In this document: positions 31,741-39,918 of the stretch, piece after piece
How positions within the stretch are numbered: position 1 is the stretch's first letter
How the letters are laid out: each line of letters opens with the position of its first letter
Origin: Clostridia bacterium
Lineage (GTDB): Bacteria > Bacillota > Clostridia > Christensenellales > CAG-1252
Assembly: GCA_017961365.1 (NCBI GenBank)
Contig: JAGCXI010000072.1
Coordinates: forward strand, 1 to 40,704
DNA: 40,704 bases
Direction: 5' to 3'
Notes under the pieces: generated by a model
The model's database searches: none
Told to the model about the DNA's origin: nothing
Seen by the model: only the letters and a program-made list of their open reading frames with translations
Translations under genes and position numbers: made by a program

Positions 31741-32523
31741 ATGGGACTGATGGATTTTGTTATCATCGGCGGAGCATTGCTTTTTGCCGTTATAGGAATC
31801 GTTAAAGGCGGCGCGAAGATTTTCTTCGGGCTCTTTATGTTGCTCGTCATTATGGTGGGCGCTTCTTTCATCTCCGCGGCGGTCTGCCCTCTCGTCTTGC
31901 AGAAAAATACGGACGAAGGCGTGGTCTATACGAGCGCGGCGCAGACCATTATGGCGCCTATCGCGAATGCCCTCCCCGCAAGCGGGGATTTCGCGACGCT
32001 GCTTGACACCGAGATCGTGCTCGGCGAAGACGGCGTGCTTTATGTCGGCGAGTCCGGCGATATCCCTCTGAAATCCACCATTTCCGAGAATATCCCCGTC
32101 GTGGGACAATATCTCGCATCCTTCATCGAAAAAGCGGCGATCCCCGGCACCACGTTGCGAAGCTCCATCGCCTATAATATCGCTCGTTATATCTGCGAGA
32201 TCATCCTCTGGGTCATCCTCGTCATCGCGCTCGCCATCGTGCGCAATATCGTCCGCAAGAAGATCTTCGTCTTCCTCGACGATAAAAAGCACGCCGTTTT
32301 CAGCAAGATCGACCGCGCGATCGGCGCCGTCATCACCCTCGTGATCTTCGTGGCGCTCCTTTGGGGCGCGGGCGTTCTCATCGCGCGCTTCGACGACGGC
32401 GCGAACTGGGCGTATAAAGCGGATGCTTTCCTTTTGGACGGCGTCATCGCGAAACCCTTCATGCAAGCGAATCCTCTTTTGAAGCTCATTAACGTCACCC
32501 TTCCCGTGGCAGAAGCCGCCTGA
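31741..32523 (+). CDS. CvpA-family membrane protein
   Basis: A 260-residue integral membrane protein related to CvpA (colicin V production) proteins, whose molecular role is poorly known in Bacillota. The N-terminus MGLMDFVIIGGALLFAVIGIVKGGAKIFFGLFMLLV gives the typical first helix, basic turn and second helix. Further helices lie near 150-170 (IARYICEIILWVILVIALAIVR) and 195-220 (AIGAVITLVIFVALLWGAGVL), with the charged FVFLDDKKHAVFSKIDR loop between. A larger external loop with GEDGVLYVGESGDIPLKS is unusual. Three bases separate its stop from the next gene, so the two form an operon. Confidence 0.8.
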   Translation: MGLMDFVIIGGALLFAVIGIVKGGAKIFFGLFMLLVIMVGASFISAAVCPLVLQKNTDEGVVYTSAAQTIMAPIANALPASGDFATLLDTEIVLGEDGVLYVGESGDIPLKSTISENIPVVGQYLASFIEKAAIPGTTLRSSIAYNIARYICEIILWVILVIALAIVRNIVRKKIFVFLDDKKHAVFSKIDRAIGAVITLVIFVALLWGAGVLIARFDDGANWAYKADAFLLDGVIAKPFMQANPLLKLINVTLPVAEAA

Positions 32524-32526
32524 TCG

Positions 32527-33741
32527 ATGAAGAAAAAAACCTATCCTTTAGACCTCTCTGCGATCGCGTATCCTCTGATGAGAACGCGAAAAACAGAGAG
32601 TCTTTTTCGTTTTGAAGCCACCCTCGATCAAGAAGCGGATCCCCTCCTTTTGAAAGAAAGCCTCGAAGAGACCCTTCGGGACTATCCTTCTTTTCGATCC
32701 GAGATCGTCGCGGGCTTTTTCGCGCATAAGCTCAGGGAACACGGCGCTCCGCTCCTCGTGAAAGAGGACGACCGTCCGCCCCTCGCTCCCCTGCGGAAAG
32801 AGGACACGAACGGCTATCCCTTTCGCCTCGCCTATCACGGCGCAGAGATCGTCTTCGAAGTCTTCCACGCTTTGACGGACGGAAACGTCGGCGCCGCCTT
32901 CTTCTCCGATCTTTTGACAAGATACGTCGGGAAAAGAGAAAATTTTTCTCCCGATCTTCCGCCGCGGGACTTTTCCCCGAAAGACGCCTTTCTCGAATGC
33001 GGAAAGAAACGTCCGCTTCGGAAGCTCTCTTTGAAGCGTTATAACGGGGAAAGCGTCTTCGGTCTTTTGAAAGACAAAAAGAATTTCCGCCTCCGCCCGC
33101 GCCTTCTCTCCGAAGAAATGGACCTCGAAACGCTGAAAAACAAGGCGAAAACGCAAGGCGCCACCCTGACGGAATACGTCGCGGCTGCATATCTCACCGC
33201 CATTCTTTCTTCGACGACCGCGCCCCTTGAAAAATCCGTCTCCCTCTTTATCCCCATCGATCTCCGCCGCTTTTTCCCCTCGAAAACCCTACGAAATTTC
33301 GTCTGCTTCGAGCGGATCGATCTCGAGAAAGGCAGGACGGATTTCTCTTTTTCCTCCGTGCTCGAAAGCGTATGCCTGCAATTCCGCGAAAAGATCACGC
33401 CGGAAAGAATGCGGGATGATCTCGACGACGTCGTCACGGGACTCTCCCTGCCCATCATTAAGTGCACGCCGCTTTTCATCAAATATCCCGTTTTCAAGCT
33501 CACGCATAAACTGCTGAACAAAGTGCGCCAGACGGCGATCCTCTCCAATCTCGGCGTCTTCTCGATCGCCCCGCAAACGGCGGCGCACGTGAAATCCGTC
33601 CGCTTCTTCTTGAATAATAACCGCAACGCGCCGCTAAATCTCGCGATGCTCTCTTATAACGGAAAATGCCGCGTCACGTTGACTTGCGGGTTGCAAGAGA
33701 CGGCGATCCCGGAAACTTTCTTTTCTTTCCTCCGCATTTGA
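32527..33741 (+). CDS. Condensation/acyltransferase-fold protein (alcohol acetyltransferase-like)
   Basis: A 404-residue protein of the chloramphenicol-acetyltransferase-like superfamily. The key pattern is HALTDG (HxxxDG) near residues 116-121, the catalytic His in condensation domains and acyltransferases, in the context EVFHALTDGNVGAAFF. A later block, SNLGVFSIAP, resembles the conserved C-terminal region of this fold. It should transfer an acyl group from CoA or a carrier to an alcohol or amine, but the substrate is unknown. There is no adjacent carrier-protein or NRPS module. Co-transcribed with the CvpA-like gene; convergent with uppP, with nine bases between. Confidence 0.7.
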   Translation: MKKKTYPLDLSAIAYPLMRTRKTESLFRFEATLDQEADPLLLKESLEETLRDYPSFRSEIVAGFFAHKLREHGAPLLVKEDDRPPLAPLRKEDTNGYPFRLAYHGAEIVFEVFHALTDGNVGAAFFSDLLTRYVGKRENFSPDLPPRDFSPKDAFLECGKKRPLRKLSLKRYNGESVFGLLKDKKNFRLRPRLLSEEMDLETLKNKAKTQGATLTEYVAAAYLTAILSSTTAPLEKSVSLFIPIDLRRFFPSKTLRNFVCFERIDLEKGRTDFSFSSVLESVCLQFREKITPERMRDDLDDVVTGLSLPIIKCTPLFIKYPVFKLTHKLLNKVRQTAILSNLGVFSIAPQTAAHVKSVRFFLNNNRNAPLNLAMLSYNGKCRVTLTCGLQETAIPETFFSFLRI

Positions 33742-33750
33742 CTTTCTTTC

Positions 33751-34497
33751 TCAAAGCAGAAAAAAACTCACCGCGCCGATCAATAACGTATAGATCGCGA
33801 AAGGCAGAAGCCCCTTTTTCGCTCTTTTCAACATAAACCGCGCGGCGAAGAGCCCGCTCAGGAAAGCGGCGAGAAAAGCCGCCCCCACCACGGGGAACGC
33901 CGCGCCTTCCACCGAAAATCCGCTTTTTATTCCCTCGGAAAGAAAGCCGCCCGCGATGACGGGCAGAGAGAGAAGAAAGGAGAAAGCCGCCGCCTGATCC
34001 CCCTCTACGCCCGTGAGCCGAAGCGCGCAGATCGTCGCCCCGCTTCGCGAGACGCCGGGCAAGACAGCGATCCCCTGCATGACCCCCGTGAAAAGGGAAT
34101 TCTTCACGCCGATCTCCCTTCCCCGTCCCTTGGAGAGACTTTCCGTCAAGAAAAGGAGCGCCGACGTGAGTAAGAACCCGAAAGGAAGCATCGCGCCCGT
34201 CAGTAGATCGGGGAGGAAAAGGGAGAAAAGCAAAGCGATCAAAACCGTCGGACAAGAGGCGAGGCAGATATATTTCAGTTCGCTCGAAAAGGGATGACGC
34301 AGGATGCTCCGGATTTCCCGCCGCATCACGATGAGCACGGCGAGAAGCGTGGCGATATGCAAGACGAGATTCAAAAAGAGCGACGTCGGCGCGAAACAAA
34401 GCTTTTCCAAAAGAAGGAGATGCCCGCTGCTCGAGACGGGCAAGAATTCCGTCAGCCCTTGCGTAAGTCCGAGTAAGATCGCTTTCAGATAGGTCAT
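33751..34497 (-). CDS. uppP: Undecaprenyl-diphosphatase UppP (BacA)
   Basis: Recycles the lipid carrier of cell-wall synthesis by converting undecaprenyl diphosphate to the monophosphate. The 248-residue integral membrane protein has the two BacA signatures: GLTQGLTEFLPVSSSGHLLL at the N-terminus and GIAVLPGVSRSGATI in the centre. These supply the catalytic Glu, Ser and Arg residues. About seven to eight membrane helices are visible. AAGGAGGGGGG is an excellent ribosome site three bases before ATG 34497. The protein is slightly short (usual 260-275). It may confer some bacitracin tolerance when highly expressed, as known for the family. Confidence 0.95.
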   Translation of the reverse strand: MTYLKAILLGLTQGLTEFLPVSSSGHLLLLEKLCFAPTSLFLNLVLHIATLLAVLIVMRREIRSILRHPFSSELKYICLASCPTVLIALLFSLFLPDLLTGAMLPFGFLLTSALLFLTESLSKGRGREIGVKNSLFTGVMQGIAVLPGVSRSGATICALRLTGVEGDQAAAFSFLLSLPVIAGGFLSEGIKSGFSVEGAAFPVVGAAFLAAFLSGLFAARFMLKRAKKGLLPFAIYTLLIGAVSFFLL

Positions 34498-34533
34498 ATC
34501 CCCCCCTCCTTCCGAGTTTTTAGTCGATTTATA

Positions 34534-34562
34534 TTGCTTTCCGCGCGCGAAGACTGTATAAT
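34534..34562 (+). promoter_or_regulatory. Promoter of ychF-argS
   Basis: -35 TTGCTT (34534-34539), 17-bp spacer, -10 TATAAT (34557-34562). An approximately 50-nt leader with GGAAG precedes ATG 34616. Confidence 0.85.
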
Positions 34563-34615
34563 AACCTTACATTTTATGAAATCTCATCGGCTTATATGCC
34601 AAAGGAAGTGCCAGA

Positions 34616-35707
34616 ATGAAACTCGGTATCGTAGGACTGCCCAACGTCGGTAAATCCACGCTTTTCAACGCCATCACATCCGCCGGCGCGGAATGTCAAA
34701 ACTATCCTTTCTGCACCATCGAGCCAAATGTGGGCGTCGTCCCCGTCCCCGACAAGAGAGTGGACGATCTCGCAAAGCTCTATGACTCCAAGAAAGTCAC
34801 GCCCGCCGTGCTGGAATTCGTGGACATCGCAGGGCTTGTGAAGGGCGCCTCCAAAGGCGAAGGTCTCGGGAATAAATTCCTCTCTCACATCCGCGAAGTG
34901 GACGCCATCACCCACGTCGTGCGCTGCTATGAGGATCCGAATATCGAGCACGTCGAGGGGCGCATCTGCCCGAAGGATGATATCGAAATCATCGACACTG
35001 AGCTCGTGCTCGCCGATCTCGAGAGCGTGGAAAAGCGCTTGCAAAAAGTGCGCACGCAAGCCAAGAGCGGCGATAAAAAATACCTGCCCGAGATCGAGAT
35101 GCTGGAAAAGATGTATGCCCACCTGTCCGCAGGCAAAACGGGAAGGAGCATCGACGCCACCGAAGAAGAGGCGGCTTATTACGACACGCTCTTCCTCCTG
35201 ACCACCAAGAAAGTCATCTACGTGGCGAATATCGCCGAGAGCGACATCGGAAAAGAGGACAATGATTACGTCAAACAAGTGCGTGAGATCGCGGCGCGCG
35301 AGAACGCGAAAGTCATCAAGCTTTCCGCGAAAGTGGAAGCGGAGCTCTCCGCCCTCGACAAAGAAGATCGCGACCTCTTCCGCGAGGAGCTCGGCATCGA
35401 AGAAAGCGGACTCTCCCTGCTCATCACCGCGGGATACGAGCTGCTGGGGCTCATCTCTTACATCACCGCGGGTGAGAAAGAGACGCGCGCTTGGACCATC
35501 AAGAAAGGCACGAAAGCCCCGCAGGCGGCAGGCAAGATCCACACGGATTTCGAGCGCGGATTCATTCGCGCCGAGGTGGTCTCCTATGAAGATCTGATGG
35601 AACTGGGCTCGCTGACCGTCGCGAAAGAAAAAGGAAAAGTAAGGAGCGAAGGGAAAGATTACGTCGTGAAAGACGGCGACGTCATCTTATTCCGCTTCAA
35701 CGTGTGA
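34616..35707 (+). CDS. ychF: Ribosome-associated OLA1/YchF-family ATPase
   Basis: A conserved P-loop NTPase of the Obg group that prefers ATP and binds ribosomes. The 363-residue protein has the P-loop GLPNVGKST (residues 7-15), switch region TIEPNVGVVPVPD, DIAGLVKGASKGEGLGNKFL and the altered specificity motif NIAE in place of NKxD, which explains ATP use. The C-terminal TGS domain includes TAGEKETRAWTIKKGTKAPQAAGKIHTDFERGFI and ends KDGDVILFRFNV. A GGAAG site precedes the ATG. It is one base from the argS start, so the two genes are translated as a pair. Confidence 0.96.
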   Translation: MKLGIVGLPNVGKSTLFNAITSAGAECQNYPFCTIEPNVGVVPVPDKRVDDLAKLYDSKKVTPAVLEFVDIAGLVKGASKGEGLGNKFLSHIREVDAITHVVRCYEDPNIEHVEGRICPKDDIEIIDTELVLADLESVEKRLQKVRTQAKSGDKKYLPEIEMLEKMYAHLSAGKTGRSIDATEEEAAYYDTLFLLTTKKVIYVANIAESDIGKEDNDYVKQVREIAARENAKVIKLSAKVEAELSALDKEDRDLFREELGIEESGLSLLITAGYELLGLISYITAGEKETRAWTIKKGTKAPQAAGKIHTDFERGFIRAEVVSYEDLMELGSLTVAKEKGKVRSEGKDYVVKDGDVILFRFNV

Positions 35708-35708
35708 T

Positions 35709-37397
35709 ATGGACCGTAACGAACGCATCGCATCTCTCATCAAAATAGAGGGCGTCTCCGAAGAAGAGATCGCCTCCCTTCTCTCCGCGCCGAAGGATCT
35801 TGCCTTCGCGGACGTGGCGCTTCCCTGCTTCCGCTTTGCGAAAGCCCTGCGGAAATCCCCCGTGCAGATCGCGGAAGAGCTTGCGGCGAAGATCTCGCAA
35901 GATCTCCCGCCTTATCTCCTCTCCTGCGCCGCGCTGAACGGATATCTTAATTTCAAATTCTCGCGCGAGAATATGGCGAAAGACACCCTTTTGAAGGTGC
36001 TCCGCGAAAAGGAGAATTACGGCAAAAGCGACCTCGGCAAGGGCAAGACGATCTGCATCGACTTCTCTTCCGTGAATATCGCAAAGCCCTTCCATATCGG
36101 ACATCTCTCCTCGACCGTCATCGGCGGCGCGCTCTCACGCATCTTCTCCGCCCTCGGCTATACCGTCGTGCGCATCAATCACCTCGGTGATTGGGGGACG
36201 CAGTTCGGCAAGATGATCGTCGCTTATAAAAAATGGGGCGAGGACGCGGACATCGAGAAAGGCGGCGTAAAAGCCCTGCATAAGCTCTACGTGCGCTTCC
36301 ATCAAGAGGCGGAGCAAGACGAATCCTTAAACGACCTCGGCAGACATTATTTCAAGCTCATCGAGGATGGAGACAAGGAAGCACTTGCCCTCTTTGAGCG
36401 TTTCAAAGCCGTCAGCCTCGCGGAAGCAAAGCGGGTCTATGACAGGCTCGGGATCGATTTCGACAGCTATGCGGGCGAAAGTTTTTATAATGACAAAATG
36501 CAGCCCGTGCTGGACAAGCTGGAAGAAAAAGGTCTTTTGGTGGAGTCCGACGGCGCAAAGATCGTGGACGTGGGCGACGATATGCCCCCTTGCCTGCTCG
36601 TGCGCTCGGACGGCGCCACCCTCTATGCGACGCGCGATCTCGCGGCGGCGTATTATCGCAAGAAGACTTATGATTTCTATAAATGCCTTTACGTCGTGGC
36701 GTATCAGCAGAACTTGCATTTCAAGCAAGTCTTCAAAGTGCTGGAGCTTCTCGGCGAGCCTTGGGCGAAAGATCTCGAGCACGTGAATTTCGGCATGGTC
36801 TCCCTCGTGGACGGCACGATGAGCAGCCGCCAAGGCAAAGTGGTCTATCTCGAAGACGTCCTGAACTCCGCCGTGGAGAAAGCGAAGTCCATCATCGAAG
36901 AAAAGAATCCGAATCTCGAAAAGAAAGACGAGATCGCGGAAGAAGTGGGCGTGGGCGCGGTCATCTTCGGCGCGCTCATCAATAACCGCATCAAGGACAT
37001 CACTTTCAGCTATGACAAAGTCCTGAATTTCGACGGAGAGACCTGTCCCTACGTACAATATACGCACGCGCGCTGCGCGAGCCTCATCGAGAAAGCGGGC
37101 GGCTTCGACATCGAAAAGGCGGATTTCTCCGCCCTCGAGAATGCGCATGAGATCATCAGCGCGATCTCCTCTTTCGAGGATATGCTCCGCTCTGCGGCGG
37201 AAAAACGCGAGCCGAGCGTCATCACGAGACATGCCGTGGATCTTGCCGAGCTCTTCAATAAGTATTACATCGACAATCGCATCCTGAACGCGGAAGAGAG
37301 CGTGAAAAACGCCCGTCTTGCGCTGACCTTCGCCGTCAAACAGGTGCTCGCGAATTCACTCACTTTGCTCGGGATCGCCGCGCCGAATAAGATGTGA
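35709..37397 (+). CDS. argS: Arginyl-tRNA synthetase
   Basis: A class I synthetase that charges tRNA-Arg. The 562-residue protein has the N-terminal tRNA-binding domain, the HIGH motif in AKPFHIGHLSSTVIGGAL (near residue 120), NHLGDWGTQFGKMI, RSDGATLYATRDLAAAYY, the KMSKS-equivalent region TMSSRQGKVVYLED, and the C-terminal DALR helical domain ending FAVKQVLANSLTLLGIAAPNKM. As is common for ArgRS, the KMSKS is degenerate (MSSRQGK). Its start is one base after the ychF stop without its own Shine-Dalgarno, implying coupled translation. The 3' end overlaps an antisense small gene by about 42 bases. Confidence 0.97.
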   Translation: MDRNERIASLIKIEGVSEEEIASLLSAPKDLAFADVALPCFRFAKALRKSPVQIAEELAAKISQDLPPYLLSCAALNGYLNFKFSRENMAKDTLLKVLREKENYGKSDLGKGKTICIDFSSVNIAKPFHIGHLSSTVIGGALSRIFSALGYTVVRINHLGDWGTQFGKMIVAYKKWGEDADIEKGGVKALHKLYVRFHQEAEQDESLNDLGRHYFKLIEDGDKEALALFERFKAVSLAEAKRVYDRLGIDFDSYAGESFYNDKMQPVLDKLEEKGLLVESDGAKIVDVGDDMPPCLLVRSDGATLYATRDLAAAYYRKKTYDFYKCLYVVAYQQNLHFKQVFKVLELLGEPWAKDLEHVNFGMVSLVDGTMSSRQGKVVYLEDVLNSAVEKAKSIIEEKNPNLEKKDEIAEEVGVGAVIFGALINNRIKDITFSYDKVLNFDGETCPYVQYTHARCASLIEKAGGFDIEKADFSALENAHEIISAISSFEDMLRSAAEKREPSVITRHAVDLAELFNKYYIDNRILNAEESVKNARLALTFAVKQVLANSLTLLGIAAPNKM

Positions 37398-37571
37398 CGG
37401 GAGAAGATCCGCGTATTCGAGGATCCTTTCTTCGCGGATGGGCATCGGCGGATGACTGTCAAAAAAGAGAAGGAGCATTCGCCTCCCTTCCTTCGAAGTC
37501 GTCATTTCATAGCCGACAAGATGCCCTTCCCGAATGAGTTTCTTCGCTACGCCGTGATAGCTGTAATACAT
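37356..37571 (-). CDS. Small unknown protein with YSYHG and PMPIRE motifs
   Basis: A 71-residue protein not assigned to a characterised family. It begins MYYSYHGVAKKLIREGHLVGYEM and ends with a strongly patterned LLLFFDSHPPMPIREERILEY. The frame runs up to an ATG at 37622, but that region lies in the T-tract of the upstream terminator, so 37571 is preferred. No Shine-Dalgarno precedes either start. A weak CATACT box ends six bases before 37571. The 3' end overlaps the argS end by 42 bp on the opposite strand. It has the composition of a genuine protein rather than a shadow, but lacks independent support. Confidence 0.55.
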   Translation of the reverse strand: MYYSYHGVAKKLIREGHLVGYEMTTSKEGRRMLLLFFDSHPPMPIREERILEYADLLPSHLIRRGDPEQSE

Positions 37572-37623
37572 ACAGCCAGTATGCGCAAGACGCTTTTCCC
37601 CATCCGAAAATAATAAAAACATA

Positions 37624-37654
37624 AAAAAGAAAAAGGACTGCGATCAACAGTCCT
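37624..37654 (-). terminator. Terminator of the acidic zinc-ribbon gene
   Basis: Minus strand: AGGACTG-TTGATCG-CAGTCCT followed by TTTTTCTTTTTT. On the plus strand the same stem is followed by ATTTTC, so it may also stop argS transcripts. Confidence 0.88.
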
Positions 37655-37691
37655 ATTTTCATTTCACAATCATTTCGAAGCTTCAAGAGGA

Positions 37692-38177
37692 TCAATCCTC
37701 GTCATCATCCTCTTTTTCATCGTCGAAGTCTTCTTCGTCATCGTCCTCGACGTCATCCACATTCGTGTCGAAGCCGAGACGCGCTTCTTCGTCATCCTCG
37801 TCGTCCACGTAATCCTCGAGAGGCTCTTCCTCTTCCTCACTTCCGAATTCCGCGTCCGCGTCTTCGTCCGTGATGGTCTCGTCGAGCTCTTCTTCCTCGA
37901 GATCCTCATTCTCCTCTTCTTCGTTCTCCTCGTCCCAGTCTTCGTCGTCCTCACGCATATCCTTGATGCGGTCGAATTCCTGCCTGCAATTCTCGCAATA
38001 ATCCATATCTTCGGAGATGGGCGCGCCGCAACGCGGACAAGTCTTCACGAGAAGATCGTCGTCTTCTTCCTCCACGGGGATGACGCCATGCAATTCGTCT
38101 TTACAGACGCTGCAATATTCTTCATCTTCCAAGATATAATTCAGTTCGCAACGCGGACAAAGCTTATACTTCGGCAT
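37692..38177 (-). CDS. Double zinc-ribbon protein with a long acidic tail
   Basis: A 161-residue protein of unknown function. The first 65 residues hold two CxxC...CxxC zinc ribbons: CPRCELNY with CSVC, then CPRCGAP with CENC. The remaining two-thirds are almost all Asp and Glu (with a few Ala, Asn and Thr), probably disordered and strongly negative. A frame extends to 38216, but ATG 38177 has AAAGGAG six bases upstream and begins at the first zinc ribbon. A highly acidic tail attached to a nucleic-acid- or protein-binding ribbon could mimic DNA or interact with basic proteins; this is inference only. It has its own promoter and terminator. Confidence 0.85.
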   Translation of the reverse strand: MPKYKLCPRCELNYILEDEEYCSVCKDELHGVIPVEEEDDDLLVKTCPRCGAPISEDMDYCENCRQEFDRIKDMREDDEDWDEENEEEENEDLEEEELDETITDEDADAEFGSEEEEEPLEDYVDDEDDEEARLGFDTNVDDVEDDDEEDFDDEKEDDDED

Positions 38178-38217
38178 AAATGACTCCTTTTCTCGGGCGA
38201 TTTGCCTTTGTTCCATT

Positions 38218-38246
38218 ATTATATGGATAAATTATATATTTGTAAA
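38218..38246 (-). promoter_or_regulatory. Promoter of the zinc-ribbon gene
   Basis: Minus strand: -35 TTTACA (38241-38246), 17-bp spacer, -10 TATAAT (38218-38223). Confidence 0.85.
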
Positions 38247-38400
38247 CAATTTTTTCGAAAAAGAGAATAATTATTTTACGGCGGGAAAAGCCCCGTGAAA
38301 GGTGGACTGCGGATTTCTCCCGAGATCACGGACAAAAGCGTCCGAAAACCGCTTCGCGAAGAAGGCGCGGCGTCCGCTTTCCCTCTGCGCGCTCGAAAAA
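38247..38400. other. Non-coding spacer with inverted repeats
   Basis: About 150 bp without a credible gene, between the zinc-ribbon promoter and the lipoprotein terminator. Inverted repeats include CCGTGA/TCACGG (about 38293-38334) and GGAC/GTCC (about 38333-38344). A small structured RNA is possible but no promoter for it was identified. Confidence 0.35.
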
Positions 38401-38430
38401 GAAAAACGGCGGTCGCTTACGCTTCCGCCG
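38401..38430 (-). terminator. Terminator of the 475-residue lipoprotein gene
   Basis: Minus strand: CGGCGG pairs with CCGCCG around a 12-nt loop, followed by TTTTTCTTTTTC. About 30 bp after the stop codon. Confidence 0.85.
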
Positions 38431-38458
38431 TCTCGCTTACTATCCTATAAAAGCGCGA

Positions 38459-39886
38459 TCACTCCTCGCTTTCTTCTTCCGCTTTCTTCATCTTCTCTTC
38501 GTCCGCAGCGGAGAGGATGCCGATGCGCTCCAAAGCGGAGGCGTCGGGATCGGTGGCGCTGATGGTGTCGAGCTTGAGACGATAAACATAATCATATTCG
38601 TCATCCACGATCATATAGAGATAACCGTCGAAATACTCCACGCCGGTGAAGGACGTCATCACGCTCTCGCTCGTTCCATAGGCGAAGCAAGCATTGGCGC
38701 TGTCGTCCATCGCAAAACGAAGGATCTTATTATCTCCGTTTACATAATAGAAATATCCGTCGCGAACCGCCACGAGCGTATTCATCTTCAACGCGCCGAA
38801 GGTCGTCACTTTCTCGTCATTTTGATAAAGCACGGTATTCTGGTCGCTGCCGTAAACGACGACGCCCGCTTCATAGCCGAGGGGGAAGACGGTGGAGAGG
38901 CTCTTCGTCGTGAGCTTCTTCTCATTCGCCGCCGCAAAAGAGAACTCCGCATCTTGGAAACGGTACGCATACGTCCCGACGACCGTGCCGCTCGAGGACG
39001 TGCCGACATAAGAGGTCTTGGTGTAATAGATCGTGACCTTCTCGTCTTCCACCACGGAGGAGACCAAGGAGACATTGTATTTCGCGTCCGCATAGGTATT
39101 CTCGCCGATGACTTCCTTATTCACCTTGCCGTCGGGAGAGACGACGTAAAGCGTATTGCTGTACTCATAAGACGCCTTGGAGCTCTTTGTATAGAAAACG
39201 TAATCCGCGGCGGTCACGCCCTTTTCGGGATCATAGCTCTCGTTCTTGGGGAAATAAACGCTCGAGACTTCCTCCGCAACGCAGGTGCCGAGGTCCTTCT
39301 TCTTGAAGCGCTTCTTCGTGAGATCCTTAGCATAAAGCTTGCTGTCGGAATTGTCATAAATGAAAAGCGCGGTGGGCGTATACTTATACTTCACGGAAGT
39401 ATTGTCGATGCTCAAGATGAGCTGCGTGCCCGTTCCGTCGAGCTTGGTGCGAAGGAACTGCAAGGTGTCGGTCTGCACGGAACCGGAACGATCCTCATCC
39501 GCGGAGGGGCTGACATAATAGATATACTCGCCATAAATGGAGAAGCCGACATTCTCCGAGCTCGCCATCACGCTCTTCGGCACGACGACGACATAATCGC
39601 TCAAGCTGCCGTCTGCCTGATACTTCGCGCGGACGATCGCGCCCTTCACGACATTGCCGAACCAATTGTCCTTGCCCTGCGAGGTCAGATAGCCCGAATA
39701 TCCATTTACGAAATACAAATATCCGCCTTGCTTGACGACAAGCCCGCCATTGCTTTGGACGACGGCGTCCTTCTCTCCGCCTTCGATCACGGAAGAGGCC
39801 TTATAGCTCTCGCAAGCGACAAGCGCGCCCAACGCGCAAGCCAGCAACGCGATCGCAACGATAACCAACAAAATTCTTTTACGCAT
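38459..39886 (-). CDS. Lipoprotein with beta-propeller-like repeats
   Basis: A 475-residue surface lipoprotein. Signal peptide MRKRILLVIVAIALLACALGALVAC with lipobox LVAC (Cys25; an earlier Cys17 lies in the hydrophobic core). The mature part is rich in aromatic beta-strand repeats: GGYLYFVNGYSGYL, YGEYIYYVSP, DYVFYTKSS, RDGYFYYVNGDNKILRF and FDGYLYMIVDDEYDYVYRLKL. This resembles the DUF5050/propeller-type lipoproteins common in Clostridia, often sensors or binding proteins; no ligand can be proposed. The acidic tail ends EEESEE. GGAG gives the start, eight bases upstream. It is divergent from the truncated gene at the window end. Confidence 0.8.
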   Translation of the reverse strand: MRKRILLVIVAIALLACALGALVACESYKASSVIEGGEKDAVVQSNGGLVVKQGGYLYFVNGYSGYLTSQGKDNWFGNVVKGAIVRAKYQADGSLSDYVVVVPKSVMASSENVGFSIYGEYIYYVSPSADEDRSGSVQTDTLQFLRTKLDGTGTQLILSIDNTSVKYKYTPTALFIYDNSDSKLYAKDLTKKRFKKKDLGTCVAEEVSSVYFPKNESYDPEKGVTAADYVFYTKSSKASYEYSNTLYVVSPDGKVNKEVIGENTYADAKYNVSLVSSVVEDEKVTIYYTKTSYVGTSSSGTVVGTYAYRFQDAEFSFAAANEKKLTTKSLSTVFPLGYEAGVVVYGSDQNTVLYQNDEKVTTFGALKMNTLVAVRDGYFYYVNGDNKILRFAMDDSANACFAYGTSESVMTSFTGVEYFDGYLYMIVDDEYDYVYRLKLDTISATDPDASALERIGILSAADEEKMKKAEEESEE

Positions 39887-39906
39887 GACTGTATCTCCAC
39901 GTTTAC

Positions 39907-39918
39907 TTATAAAGGCAT
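39907..39918 (-). other. Possible three-codon upstream ORF (M-P-L-stop) in the leader
   Basis: In the leader of the 475-residue lipoprotein, a GGAGG (39927-39931) lies eight bases before ATG-CCT-TTA-TAA. That ribosome site is better than the one of the main gene. The inverted repeat AGGCAT/ATGCCT would enclose this ATG in a small hairpin. It may be a regulatory minimal ORF or a chance match. Confidence 0.3.
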
